A stretch of DNA of 57,208 nt, taken from Bifidobacterium thermophilum DSM 20210. Its GTDB lineage: Bacteria; Actinomycetota; Actinomycetes; Actinomycetales; Bifidobacteriaceae. This document shows, in pieces, positions 9,267 to 16,919 of this stretch. Numbering within the stretch: position 1 is the stretch's first letter; each line of letters opens with the position of its first letter. The stretch lies in contig JDUB01000004.1 in assembly GCA_000771265.1 (NCBI GenBank), forward strand, positions 1 through 57,208, read 5' to 3'. A program made the position numbers and the translations under genes. Below the pieces are notes generated by a model. It had not been told where the DNA came from. It worked only from the letters and a program-made list of their open reading frames with translations, and made no database searches.

Positions 9267-9839
9267 TCAGACACGGGCGCCATCATCGAACGGATCGTCG
9301 TGATGGACATGCCCCCGTCGGCTCGCCACTAATCCGGCAATGCCAAGCAGCAAGCAGATTGCACAGACCGTCCCGATAATTCCCGTGAATTTGGGCACAA
9401 GCACCGAGGCGATGATTCCCAACACGCCGATGACTGTCAACGCGGTGAACAGGATGGTGCTGTGCGGTGTGGGCGTGAAGGAAGTCGGCGGCACGAAGCG
9501 GTCGCCGTAGCGGTCCATCACGTCATCGGTGTCCAACCAACTTGAGCTCGTGTTGTCTCGCGGTCCGCGGCCGGCCCCGATGGCGTCGTCGGTGAAAGTG
9601 CCCTGATCGAGGTCATCGACCGAAAGCAGCGCTTTCTTCTCAGCACGGCGGGCGTGTCGTTCGAATCGTTTCGCATTTCGAGACCGCTCCACGTCCTCGA
9701 GATCGCGTGCGTGATCGTGAGCGAACGCCTCCCATGCCTCGTCAAGCGGCTCGCCGGAGGAGGAGCTGCCTTGCGAGCCTTCGCCGGGCCCGGGTATTGG
9801 ACGCTCTCCTGACGCATTGGTATTGTTGTGCTCAGTCAT
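9267..9839 (-). CDS. Small two-helix membrane protein with long acidic/charged N-terminus
   Basis: I do not recognise a named family. The 190-residue protein has a hydrophilic N-terminal region of about 125 residues, rich in Ser, Glu, Asp and Arg with a probable coiled segment (RSRNAKRFERHARRAEKK). It then has two hydrophobic helices (about 135-155 and 158-178) and a His/Asp-rich tail. This predicts a hairpin membrane protein with its bulk in the cytoplasm. The ATG at 9839 has no Shine-Dalgarno, but TACAGT ends 7 nt before it, suggesting a leaderless transcript; a GTG three codons upstream is the alternative. It is divergent from the acyltransferase gene 52 bp away. Confidence 0.7.
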   Translation of the reverse strand: MTEHNNTNASGERPIPGPGEGSQGSSSSGEPLDEAWEAFAHDHARDLEDVERSRNAKRFERHARRAEKKALLSVDDLDQGTFTDDAIGAGRGPRDNTSSSWLDTDDVMDRYGDRFVPPTSFTPTPHSTILFTALTVIGVLGIIASVLVPKFTGIIGTVCAICLLLGIAGLVASRRGHVHHDDPFDDGARV

Positions 9840-9891
9840 AGGTACCACTGTAAACGAGCGTCAAGTCAAGTCGCTGGGAGGGAGAGCCCTC

Positions 9892-10611
9892 GTGCTCTAC
9901 TGGTTTTTCGTCCGGACCTTGGGTCCGATCGCAAGGCGTCGGTTCAATCCAACTGTCGAAGGGCTTGAAAATATTCCGCGCAAGGGTGGGGCGATTATCG
10001 CGGCGAACCATCTTGCGGTCATTGACGACGCGCTGCTGCCGATAACATGCCCGCGCATGATTCATTTCATGGGCAAGGCCGAATACTTCGAAGGCAAAGG
10101 CATTAAGGGCCGCTTCAAGAAGTGGTGGTTCACGTCCGTGGGCGTGTTTCCGGTGGACCGTTCGGGAGGGTCGAAGTCCCTGGGCGCGTTGAACCACGCC
10201 AAGGAGATTCTTGAAGACGGCCACCTGTTCGGCATCCATGTCGAAGGCACCCGCAGCCCCGATGGCAGGCTGTATCGCGGGCACACTGGTGCCGCTCGTC
10301 TCGCGTTCGAAACCGGTTGCCCGATTATCCCGACGGCGATCATCGGGTCTCGCGACCTGCAAAAGCCCGGTCAGGTGATTCCAAACAAAGGCAAATCGAA
10401 AGTGATATACGGTGTGCCGATTCCGGTCGAGCGCAAGGACCCGCAGGATGTGACGCATGAGGAGCTGCGTGAGCTGACTGATCGGGTGGTTCGCGCCATC
10501 GCGCAGATGAGCGGACAGGAGTATGTCGACGAGTATGCGCAGACCGTCAAGGCAAGGATGAAGGTCGAACAGGAGGCGCAGTCCGCGGCGGTCACACCAC
10601 AGTCAGTGTGA
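9892..10611 (+). CDS. plsC: 1-acyl-sn-glycerol-3-phosphate acyltransferase (PlsC family)
   Basis: PlsC-type enzymes acylate lysophosphatidate to phosphatidate at the membrane. The 239-residue protein shows the catalytic HX4D motif as NHLAVID, the FPVDR region (GVFPVDRSGG), the substrate motif EGTRSPDGRLYRG, and the PIIPTAIIGS strand. The GTG at 9892 is chosen because GGGAGGGAG lies 7 nt upstream; the open frame runs further upstream, but that part overlaps the divergent gene and lacks family similarity. Its 3' end overlaps the convergent kinase gene by 20 bp. An acyltransferase near a kinase and a prenyl synthase recalls the mycobacterial pknL neighbourhood, so a role in glycolipid assembly is possible. 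Exact acyl acceptor is not certain. Confidence 0.88.
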   Translation: MLYWFFVRTLGPIARRRFNPTVEGLENIPRKGGAIIAANHLAVIDDALLPITCPRMIHFMGKAEYFEGKGIKGRFKKWWFTSVGVFPVDRSGGSKSLGALNHAKEILEDGHLFGIHVEGTRSPDGRLYRGHTGAARLAFETGCPIIPTAIIGSRDLQKPGQVIPNKGKSKVIYGVPIPVERKDPQDVTHEELRELTDRVVRAIAQMSGQEYVDEYAQTVKARMKVEQEAQSAAVTPQSV

Positions 10612-12850
10612 TCACAGTCTTTTTGCCGTTCGCGTCCCGGACACGCACCTGCTGGCCGGCGGACGGCGACTGCAACCGCACGGTGTGGGTCAGATCGCCG
10701 AGCGGGGCGCTGACCTTCACCTCCAAACCGAGCGCTTGCAAGGCCGCAGTCGCATCGCTGGTGCTTTTACCGGTTACATCAGGTAGCGTCACCATCTGTG
10801 GGCCCTTGGAAACCACGACGTCGACGGTGTCTCCCCAGTGCAGTTGGGTGCCGACCGACTGCGATGCCGAGATGATGCTGCCGTTTGGCACGGTATCGCT
10901 GTATTCCTCGCTGTAGGTGGCCTTGAGCTGCAAGCTGTCGAACAAGGCCTGCGCCTCGTCTTTGGTTCTGCCGACGACATCCGGCATATTGACCGGCATC
11001 GGTCCCAAGGAGAGCTTCACCACCACGCTGTCGTTATGCTCCATCGTGGTGCCAGGATCGGGGGAGATGCTCAGCAGAGCGTTCTTTGGAACGGTCAGCG
11101 AATACTCGTCATCGTTGATATTATGCGAAATGTTCGTAAAGCCAGCCTTTTCGAGGGCGGTCAGGGGGTCCTTGCCGTTGTCGGTCGATGGATCGGTGAT
11201 ATCTGAGGGTATGGTCGCCTGCCGCACGCCTTTGGACACGGTGACTTTCACATTGCCCGCGCTGCGTTTGCTGATATGCGCGCCGACCGTGGACGGCGTG
11301 GTTGAGATGATGTTGCCCTCTTCGACGGTATCGCTGTATTCCTGGGCGACGGAATAAGGGATTCCGGCAACGTTGAGCGTGCTGCGGAACGAGCTCCAGC
11401 TGACATTCTTGATGGTGCAGGTCTTGCCTGTTTTGCATGTCAGATCAGTGGGTTTCGGCATGGTCCAGTAGCTGCCGGGGCCCAGATAATACCACCATGC
11501 GCCGCATCCTGCGCCGGCGGCAAGCACGACGGCCATGATGGCGGCGACGATGATTGGAACCTTGCTGCGTGGCCGCCCGCCACGGGAATGCTCCGCGACG
11601 CCGGAAGGCTCGATATCCGATGTGTCGGTTGTGGTGATCGCCTGGGTGAAGGCGTCCTGGCTGGTGATGCTGCGCGGCCTCCTTGCGGCGTTCGAGTCGG
11701 TTGCAAGGATGCGGGTACGCGTATCCTGCGTGTTAGCGGCGCCGGAACGCCCATCCGTTGGTGTTGTGGCAGATGTGTCGGGGGACATGTCGGCGGACGT
11801 CGCCGCGGATGACGACGGTGACGACGGTGCCGGCGGCTGCGGCGGGTAATCCGACTGTGCCACTGACGTTGTTGATGCCGCGGCATCATGCCCGTTCTCG
11901 CCGCGCGGGGCGACCAAACCGTTGGGCGCCAACGGGGATTCGCCGTCGCCAGTGGATTCGTCGCGCATAGGATCGTCCGACCGCCGGTACAGCCAAGCCT
12001 CCATCGGCATCCCGGAAATCACTGTGCGAAGGAGTCGTTGCGCTTCCATGGCGTCCGCTGGCCTGTCCTCAACCGAACGTGCCGTCAGTTGCGCGATAAA
12101 TTCAGAGACGGACGGTTCGATGCCCGGGCAGCGGGTAATCACCGGGGGAACGTCCTCGTGCACATGTTTGAACACCATCGTCACCGGGTTATCCGACTGG
12201 AATGGCGGCTCACCGGCAAGCATCTCCCAGGCCATGATGCCTACTGAATACAGGTCGCCCTGAGGTGTGGCCTGGTTGTTCTCGATCATCTCCGGTGCCA
12301 GATAGGCTGCCGTGCCCAACAGCATACCCGTCGTGGACAGCGTGGCCTGCGACGCGGCCTTCGCCAGCCCGAAATCGGTGATCTGGACATGGCCGCGGTC
12401 GTTGAGCAAGATGTTCTCCGGCTTAATATCCCGGTGCACGACGCCTGCGCGATGCGCGGCTGCAAGCCCATCCAGCGTCTCCGCGACGACGCGCAGGGTC
12501 TCGCGCACGGTGAACGGACCCTGCTGGTTCATCTCATAGCGCAGATTGACGCCATGGACGTATTCCATGACCAGATAGTTGCGGCCGTCAATCTCCCCGG
12601 TGTCGTAGACCTGGACGATGTGCGGGTTCGCAATGGCCGCCGCGGACCGAGCCTCACGATGGAATCGTTCCACGAACTGTTCGCGATGCGGCCCCTGCGC
12701 CAGCTGTGCATGCATCACTTTGACAGCGACATGCCGGTCAAGACGCACATCAATCGCCTCATACACGGTCGCCATGCCGCCGTCGGCGATTTTGCGCACG
12801 ATACGGTACCGGTCGTCGATGATCTGCCCTTCGTTCGCAGTTTCAGTCAT
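10592..12850 (-). CDS. PASTA-domain serine/threonine protein kinase (PknB/PknL type)
   Basis: A membrane Ser/Thr kinase of 752 residues. The kinase domain (about 12-280) has a Gly-rich loop at 22-30, catalytic Lys44, HRD at 139-141, DFG at 159-161 and APE at 185-187. A long disordered Pro/Ser/Thr linker follows, then one transmembrane helix (about 430-455) and four extracytoplasmic PASTA repeats to the C-terminus, which in this class bind peptidoglycan fragments. The ATG at 12850 is preceded by AAAGGG; an upstream GTG at 12883 is possible but less likely. It lies 92 bp downstream of a polyprenyl diphosphate synthase on the same strand, like mycobacterial pknL near idsA2. It may couple envelope state to isoprenoid or lipid synthesis; substrates cannot be read from sequence. 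Confidence 0.93.
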   Translation of the reverse strand: MTETANEGQIIDDRYRIVRKIADGGMATVYEAIDVRLDRHVAVKVMHAQLAQGPHREQFVERFHREARSAAAIANPHIVQVYDTGEIDGRNYLVMEYVHGVNLRYEMNQQGPFTVRETLRVVAETLDGLAAAHRAGVVHRDIKPENILLNDRGHVQITDFGLAKAASQATLSTTGMLLGTAAYLAPEMIENNQATPQGDLYSVGIMAWEMLAGEPPFQSDNPVTMVFKHVHEDVPPVITRCPGIEPSVSEFIAQLTARSVEDRPADAMEAQRLLRTVISGMPMEAWLYRRSDDPMRDESTGDGESPLAPNGLVAPRGENGHDAAASTTSVAQSDYPPQPPAPSSPSSSAATSADMSPDTSATTPTDGRSGAANTQDTRTRILATDSNAARRPRSITSQDAFTQAITTTDTSDIEPSGVAEHSRGGRPRSKVPIIVAAIMAVVLAAGAGCGAWWYYLGPGSYWTMPKPTDLTCKTGKTCTIKNVSWSSFRSTLNVAGIPYSVAQEYSDTVEEGNIISTTPSTVGAHISKRSAGNVKVTVSKGVRQATIPSDITDPSTDNGKDPLTALEKAGFTNISHNINDDEYSLTVPKNALLSISPDPGTTMEHNDSVVVKLSLGPMPVNMPDVVGRTKDEAQALFDSLQLKATYSEEYSDTVPNGSIISASQSVGTQLHWGDTVDVVVSKGPQMVTLPDVTGKSTSDATAALQALGLEVKVSAPLGDLTHTVRLQSPSAGQQVRVRDANGKKTVITLTVV

Positions 12851-12942
12851 GTTCGCAGGCCCTTTACTCAATGGTGATGACACTAGTCTACATGCCTCGG
12901 GCTACTCGCCGGCTGCCGGGGCCTGCGAACGTTGCCGCCGGA

Positions 12943-14019
12943 TCACAGGCAGGAATCGGGGATGAAGGTGCGGCACGCCTCGAGGAGCATGTCGCGTGAG
13001 GTCTGCGGCAGTTCTGCTTCGGCAATGGCCTGGCCGGCTTGCGCCCACAGCTTGCGGATCCGTTCGCGTGAGAGTTCGACTGCCCCGCTCGTGGTGAAGA
13101 TTTCGATGCCGCGGCGCACCTGCCGTGCGTCGCGCGAGGGGGCCTCGTACATGTCGATCAGTTCGCTGCGATCATCGGCGTTCGACAAAGCGAGTGCGTC
13201 GGCGAGCAGCACGGAGCGTTTGCCTTCTTTGATATCGCCGCCGACGGGTTTTCCGGTGTTTTTCGTATACCCGATAACATCAAGCAAGTCGTCTGCAAGC
13301 TGGAATGCGACGCCGAGCGGCTTGCCGATGCGTTCGCTGAGTGGCCCTGCGACCTGCGGGTCGGTCCCCGCAGCCGTCAATCCCAGTTGCAGCGGTGCCA
13401 TAGTCGTATAACTGGCGGTTTTCCAACGGAAAACGTTGAGCGAGGCATCCGCGAGGCGTGCCGGGTCACTCAACGGGGTGAGCTCGACCGCGAGGTCAAG
13501 CACCTGGCCGACGCTGACATCGCGTTGCATGCCCAGGAACACCGAACGCAGCGTGTCGGGATTGCCCAGCGACGATGCCGCGGCGTTGGCGATCGAGATG
13601 CTTACGGTCGCGAGGATGTCTCCGAGCATGAGCCCCAGGCCACGGCCGATGGATTCGCTGTGCGTCTGATGTGCGAGCGCGCGATGAGCGCTCGGCTTGC
13701 CCCGGCGCAGGTCCGAATCGTCGATGATGTCGTCATGGACAAGCGCGGCGGTCTGGAACACCTCGATCGCACAGGCGAGGTCGGTCATCGCATCCCGTGC
13801 CTGCGACGTGACCGGAAGGCCTGCGGCATCGAACGCGGCGAGCGCCAGGCGGGCTCTGAGCCGTTTGCCTCCTTGACTTGAGACGACCGCTTGCGTGGCG
13901 ACCTCGTGGAGGACATCTCGGCACGACGCGGCGATTTCGGCGTCGGGCACGGCGAGGTGTTCGCGGACCAGGTCATCGATGCGCTGTTCAATACGTTCCA
14001 GATCTGACGGCATGCTCAT
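12943..14019 (-). CDS. Polyprenyl (geranylgeranyl-type) diphosphate synthase
   Basis: A trans-prenyltransferase condensing IPP with allylic diphosphates. The 358-residue protein has GGKRLRA (50-56), the first Asp-rich motif DDIID at 96-100 and the second, DDLLD, at 243-247. The kinked Lys motif region (GKPVGGDIKEGKRS) follows, all normally placed. Product length depends on residues before the first motif; with Val and His there I would not name a chain length. The ATG at 14019 begins the protein (MSMPSD); TACCCT ends 7 nt before it and no Shine-Dalgarno is present, suggesting a leaderless start. The product probably feeds menaquinone or membrane-carrier synthesis. It is followed at 92 bp by the PASTA kinase gene, probably in the same transcript. 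Confidence 0.9.
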   Translation of the reverse strand: MSMPSDLERIEQRIDDLVREHLAVPDAEIAASCRDVLHEVATQAVVSSQGGKRLRARLALAAFDAAGLPVTSQARDAMTDLACAIEVFQTAALVHDDIIDDSDLRRGKPSAHRALAHQTHSESIGRGLGLMLGDILATVSISIANAAASSLGNPDTLRSVFLGMQRDVSVGQVLDLAVELTPLSDPARLADASLNVFRWKTASYTTMAPLQLGLTAAGTDPQVAGPLSERIGKPLGVAFQLADDLLDVIGYTKNTGKPVGGDIKEGKRSVLLADALALSNADDRSELIDMYEAPSRDARQVRRGIEIFTTSGAVELSRERIRKLWAQAGQAIAEAELPQTSRDMLLEACRTFIPDSCL

Positions 14020-14328
14020 ATCTACGAGGGTATCCACAGCGTTGCGACATTCCCGGCGGGTGGCAGAGGGCGTGTCGCACGGGGACGGTCGGCAATCAAC
14101 CCTGCGGTCGGTAATGAACGCGGCAAGCGCCGACGAGCGGGATGATCCGGCGGGCGCGGCTGGTGCGGCGAGGCGACAGCGAAGCGATACCTGGGGCGGT
14201 TCGCATCTTTTGACCACATTCGTCTGCCACGCTGGACGGACGCTATCGCCGTACTGCAAGCTGAACAAGGGCGGATGCACGGGGTGTCCGCACGAAGTCC
14301 CGGCATCGACCTGGGGGATGGGGGAACC
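14020..14328. other. Divergent intergenic region between prenyl synthase and DUF4192-like gene
   Basis: About 310 bp with no supportable gene. TTGACC at 14210-14215 could be a -35 for the rightward gene, but no matching -10 lies 16-18 bp downstream. Open frames crossing it are extensions of the flanking genes. Confidence 0.5.
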
Positions 14329-15153
14329 ATGGAAGACGACAACAAGGACGGTACACAGCCACAAATGAGTCGGCTGGTTTTCAACGCGTTGGCACGCTAC
14401 TGGGAATGGACATATGAAAAGGGTGAGCCGCTGCCCGGTGCGGATGCATCGAGGCTTTTTCCACGATACTGGTATTCGCAAGGGGGCCGTTTGCCCTTGC
14501 GGCGGTGGGAGGAGCTGCCCGAGCCGGAAGGGACGTGGAGGGCGTGGAAATCGCCCGGGCTGTTGCCTGAAGCCTGGGTTGACTTCCAAAATGCGCGATA
14601 CCGGCGATTGCGTCATGAGGAAGGCGTTGTTATCGGCACTCGGCTGTGGGTTGGTGAGGCATTGCAGATGTGGCATCGTAACCAGCGTGAGGGAGGGTCG
14701 CACCTGCCTGCCGATGACCAGCTTCTGATCAGACTTGCGGTGGGGATGCGGCAGAATATCGCCATTCGTGACGCTCTGATCGTCTCGTCGGTCAGCATCG
14801 ATCCGATTGATCAGGAGACGTTGCTGCGGTTCGCTGCGGAACCGTCCTGTCCCAGTAATGCAGTGACGATGGGCAGGCTGCTCACCGAAGCGTTCGACGA
14901 GCCCAAGGCCGTCCCGCGTATCGGTTGTCTGCGCGCCTCCGCGAAGATGCTTGATCGCATGATTGAACTCGTGCCGGTGTCCTACCGGTCGAATATCGCG
15001 GCGTGTCTGGCTTATCTGTTGTGGTGGGGAGACGATGAGCGAACGGATATCTTCGCGCGAATCGCCCTGCGTCTCGACCCCACGTGCACGCTCGCCGGCA
15101 TCGTCATCGACGCGCTGGACAACGGCACGAAACCGCAGTGGTGCTCCCTGTGA
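14329..15153 (+). CDS. DUF4192-like protein
   Basis: The protein has 274 residues and no catalytic motif that I recognise. The C-terminal third (ACLAYLLWWGDDERTDIFAR followed by ALRLDPTCTLAGIVIDAL) resembles the end of actinobacterial DUF4192 proteins, whose function is unknown. The N-terminal half contains several Trp-rich stretches (YWEWTYEKGEPLPG, GTWRAWKSPGLLPEAW). The ATG at 14329 is chosen because GGGGGAAC precedes it; a longer frame begins at 14275 but lacks a ribosome-binding site. It stands alone between the divergent prenyl synthase gene and the sigma factor gene. The family call is from pattern resemblance only. Confidence 0.6.
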   Translation: MEDDNKDGTQPQMSRLVFNALARYWEWTYEKGEPLPGADASRLFPRYWYSQGGRLPLRRWEELPEPEGTWRAWKSPGLLPEAWVDFQNARYRRLRHEEGVVIGTRLWVGEALQMWHRNQREGGSHLPADDQLLIRLAVGMRQNIAIRDALIVSSVSIDPIDQETLLRFAAEPSCPSNAVTMGRLLTEAFDEPKAVPRIGCLRASAKMLDRMIELVPVSYRSNIAACLAYLLWWGDDERTDIFARIALRLDPTCTLAGIVIDALDNGTKPQWCSL

Positions 15154-15232
15154 CATCGTGTGCAGGCGGCGATATCTCGCCTCACTGTCGCAATTGCGCG
15201 GGAATATTCGTCCACGAAAGATGGTTAACTTC

Positions 15233-15238
15233 TATAGT
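15233..15238 (+). promoter_or_regulatory. Putative -10 of the principal sigma factor gene
   Basis: TATAGT is located 74 bp before the TTG start. Only a weak -35 is present, so this is tentative. Confidence 0.45.
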
Positions 15239-15311
15239 TGACGATTTGCCCTTGCCATAACTGCGCCCTTCGTTTGGCCGCGGTATGGCGGGAACACGCA
15301 GGAGGATAAGT

Positions 15312-16823
15312 TTGGCCAAGGAAACGACGGCAAGCAAGAAGGACGCTGATCAGACCGAAAAGACCACATCCACCCGCAAGAGCGCGGCGAAGAAGGCTGC
15401 GACACCGGCCAAGGCGACCAAGAGGTCCGCAACGTCGGCATCCGCCAAGAAGACCGCGGCGGCGAAGAGTGCGAAGACATCGAAGGCGGCGAAGGCGTCG
15501 GGCGGTGAGAGCACGGCGCCGAAGGCCAAGAAAACGGCATCCCGCACGGCAACCGCTACCAAGACGCCGCGCAAGCGTACCGCCAAGCGCACAGAGCCAG
15601 CCGCCGCCGAACATGACGAGACGCAGCTCGACGACGAGGACGAGGACATCAACGACGAGGACATCGAGAACTTCGACGACCTCGACGAAGGCGACGATCC
15701 CGACAACCTTGACGACGACATCGATTCTGACGACGAGGATGACGAGGAGGGCGAGGACGACTCCGAGGATGACGAGGAGAACAAGCCCAAGCACCGCGAG
15801 CCCGAAGTCCTGCCGAAGGCCAAGGGCGCGTTCGTCATGCGCGATGACGATGACGATGACAACCTCACCCCGTCAGGCAACCCCAAGCGCCGTGTCATTG
15901 CGGCCGGGGCCACCGCCGATCCGGTCAAGGACTACCTTAAGCAGATCGGCCGGGTCAGCCTGCTGAACGCCGAACAGGAAGTCGATCTGTCCGAGCGAAT
16001 CGAGGCAGGCCTGTACGCCCAGCATCTGCTGGACACCGAGAGCGAAGGCATGAGCTTCAAGCGCAAGCGCGAACTCAAGTGGGCCGCGGCTGACGGCAAG
16101 AAGGCCAAGGACCACCTGCTCGAGGCGAACCTGCGTCTGGTTGTGTCGCTGGCCAAGCGCTACACCGGCCGCGGCATGCTGTTCCTCGACCTTATTCAGG
16201 AAGGCAACCTCGGTTTGATCCGTGCGGTCGAGAAGTTTGACTGGAAGAAAGGCTTCAAGTTCTCGACCTACGCCACGTGGTGGATCCGACAGGCCATCAC
16301 ACGAGCCATGGCCGACCAAGCGCGCACGATCCGCGTGCCCGTCCACATGGTCGAGGTCATCAATAAGCTCGCCCGTGTCCAGCGGCAGATGTTGCAGGAT
16401 CTTGGCCGTGAACCTACGCCCGACGAGTTGGCACGCGAACTCGACATGCCGGTTGAGAAGGTGCAGGAAGTGCAGAAGTACGGCCGTGAGCCGATTTCCC
16501 TGCACACCCCGCTCGGTGAGGACGGCGATTCCGAATTCGGCGATCTGATTGAAGACACCGATGCTATCGCCCCGTCCGACGCCGTGGCCTTCTCGCTGTT
16601 GCAGGAGCAGTTCAAGCAGGTGCTGGAAACCCTGTCGCCGCGTGAGGCGGGCGTCATCAAGATGCGTTACGGCCTTGAAGACGGCCAGCCCAAGACGCTG
16701 GACGATATCGGGCGTGTGTACGGCGTGACCCGCGAGCGGATCCGCCAAATCGAATCGAAAACCATGTCGAAGCTGCGTCACCCCTCGCGTTCGCAGACCC
16801 TGCGCGACTTCCTCGACCAGTGA
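15312..16823 (+). CDS. sigA: Principal RNA polymerase sigma factor (RpoD/SigA/HrdB)
   Basis: The housekeeping sigma factor. The 503-residue protein has an unusual N-terminus: about 90 residues of Lys/Ala repeats resembling histone-like tails, then a run of Asp/Glu (about residues 100-165). Region 1.2 ([16 protein letters not shown]), region 2 ([47 protein letters not shown]), region 3 and region 4 with the -35-binding helix ([18 protein letters not shown]) are complete. The TTG at 15312 is preferred because AGGAGG ends 6 nt upstream; the in-frame ATG at 15285 lies ahead of that ribosome site. A strong terminator follows. Confidence 0.96.
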   Translation: MAKETTASKKDADQTEKTTSTRKSAAKKAATPAKATKRSATSASAKKTAAAKSAKTSKAAKASGGESTAPKAKKTASRTATATKTPRKRTAKRTEPAAAEHDETQLDDEDEDINDEDIENFDDLDEGDDPDNLDDDIDSDDEDDEEGEDDSEDDEENKPKHREPEVLPKAKGAFVMRDDDDDDNLTPSGNPKRRVIAAGATADPVKDYLKQIGRVSLLNAEQEVDLSERIEAGLYAQHLLDTESEGMSFKRKRELKWAAADGKKAKDHLLEANLRLVVSLAKRYTGRGMLFLDLIQEGNLGLIRAVEKFDWKKGFKFSTYATWWIRQAITRAMADQARTIRVPVHMVEVINKLARVQRQMLQDLGREPTPDELARELDMPVEKVQEVQKYGREPISLHTPLGEDGDSEFGDLIEDTDAIAPSDAVAFSLLQEQFKQVLETLSPREAGVIKMRYGLEDGQPKTLDDIGRVYGVTRERIRQIESKTMSKLRHPSRSQTLRDFLDQ

Positions 16824-16831
16824 CGTGACGC

Positions 16832-16873
16832 CGTATGTGTGCCGCTCTTGATTGTCAGAGCGGCACGCATACG
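16832..16873 (+). terminator. Terminator after the sigma factor gene
   Basis: A 17-bp stem (CGTATGTGTGCCGCTCT and complement, one G-U pair) with an 8-nt loop starts 9 nt after the stop codon. Confidence 0.85.
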
Positions 16874-16919
16874 GACGGGCGACGGCGGGAAACGAAACGC
16901 AAGACAACGAATGGGGATT

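Noticed and set aside
15285..15311. ATG start of the sigma factor at 15285
   Set aside because: The strong AGGAGG ribosome site lies downstream of that ATG and points to the TTG at 15312.
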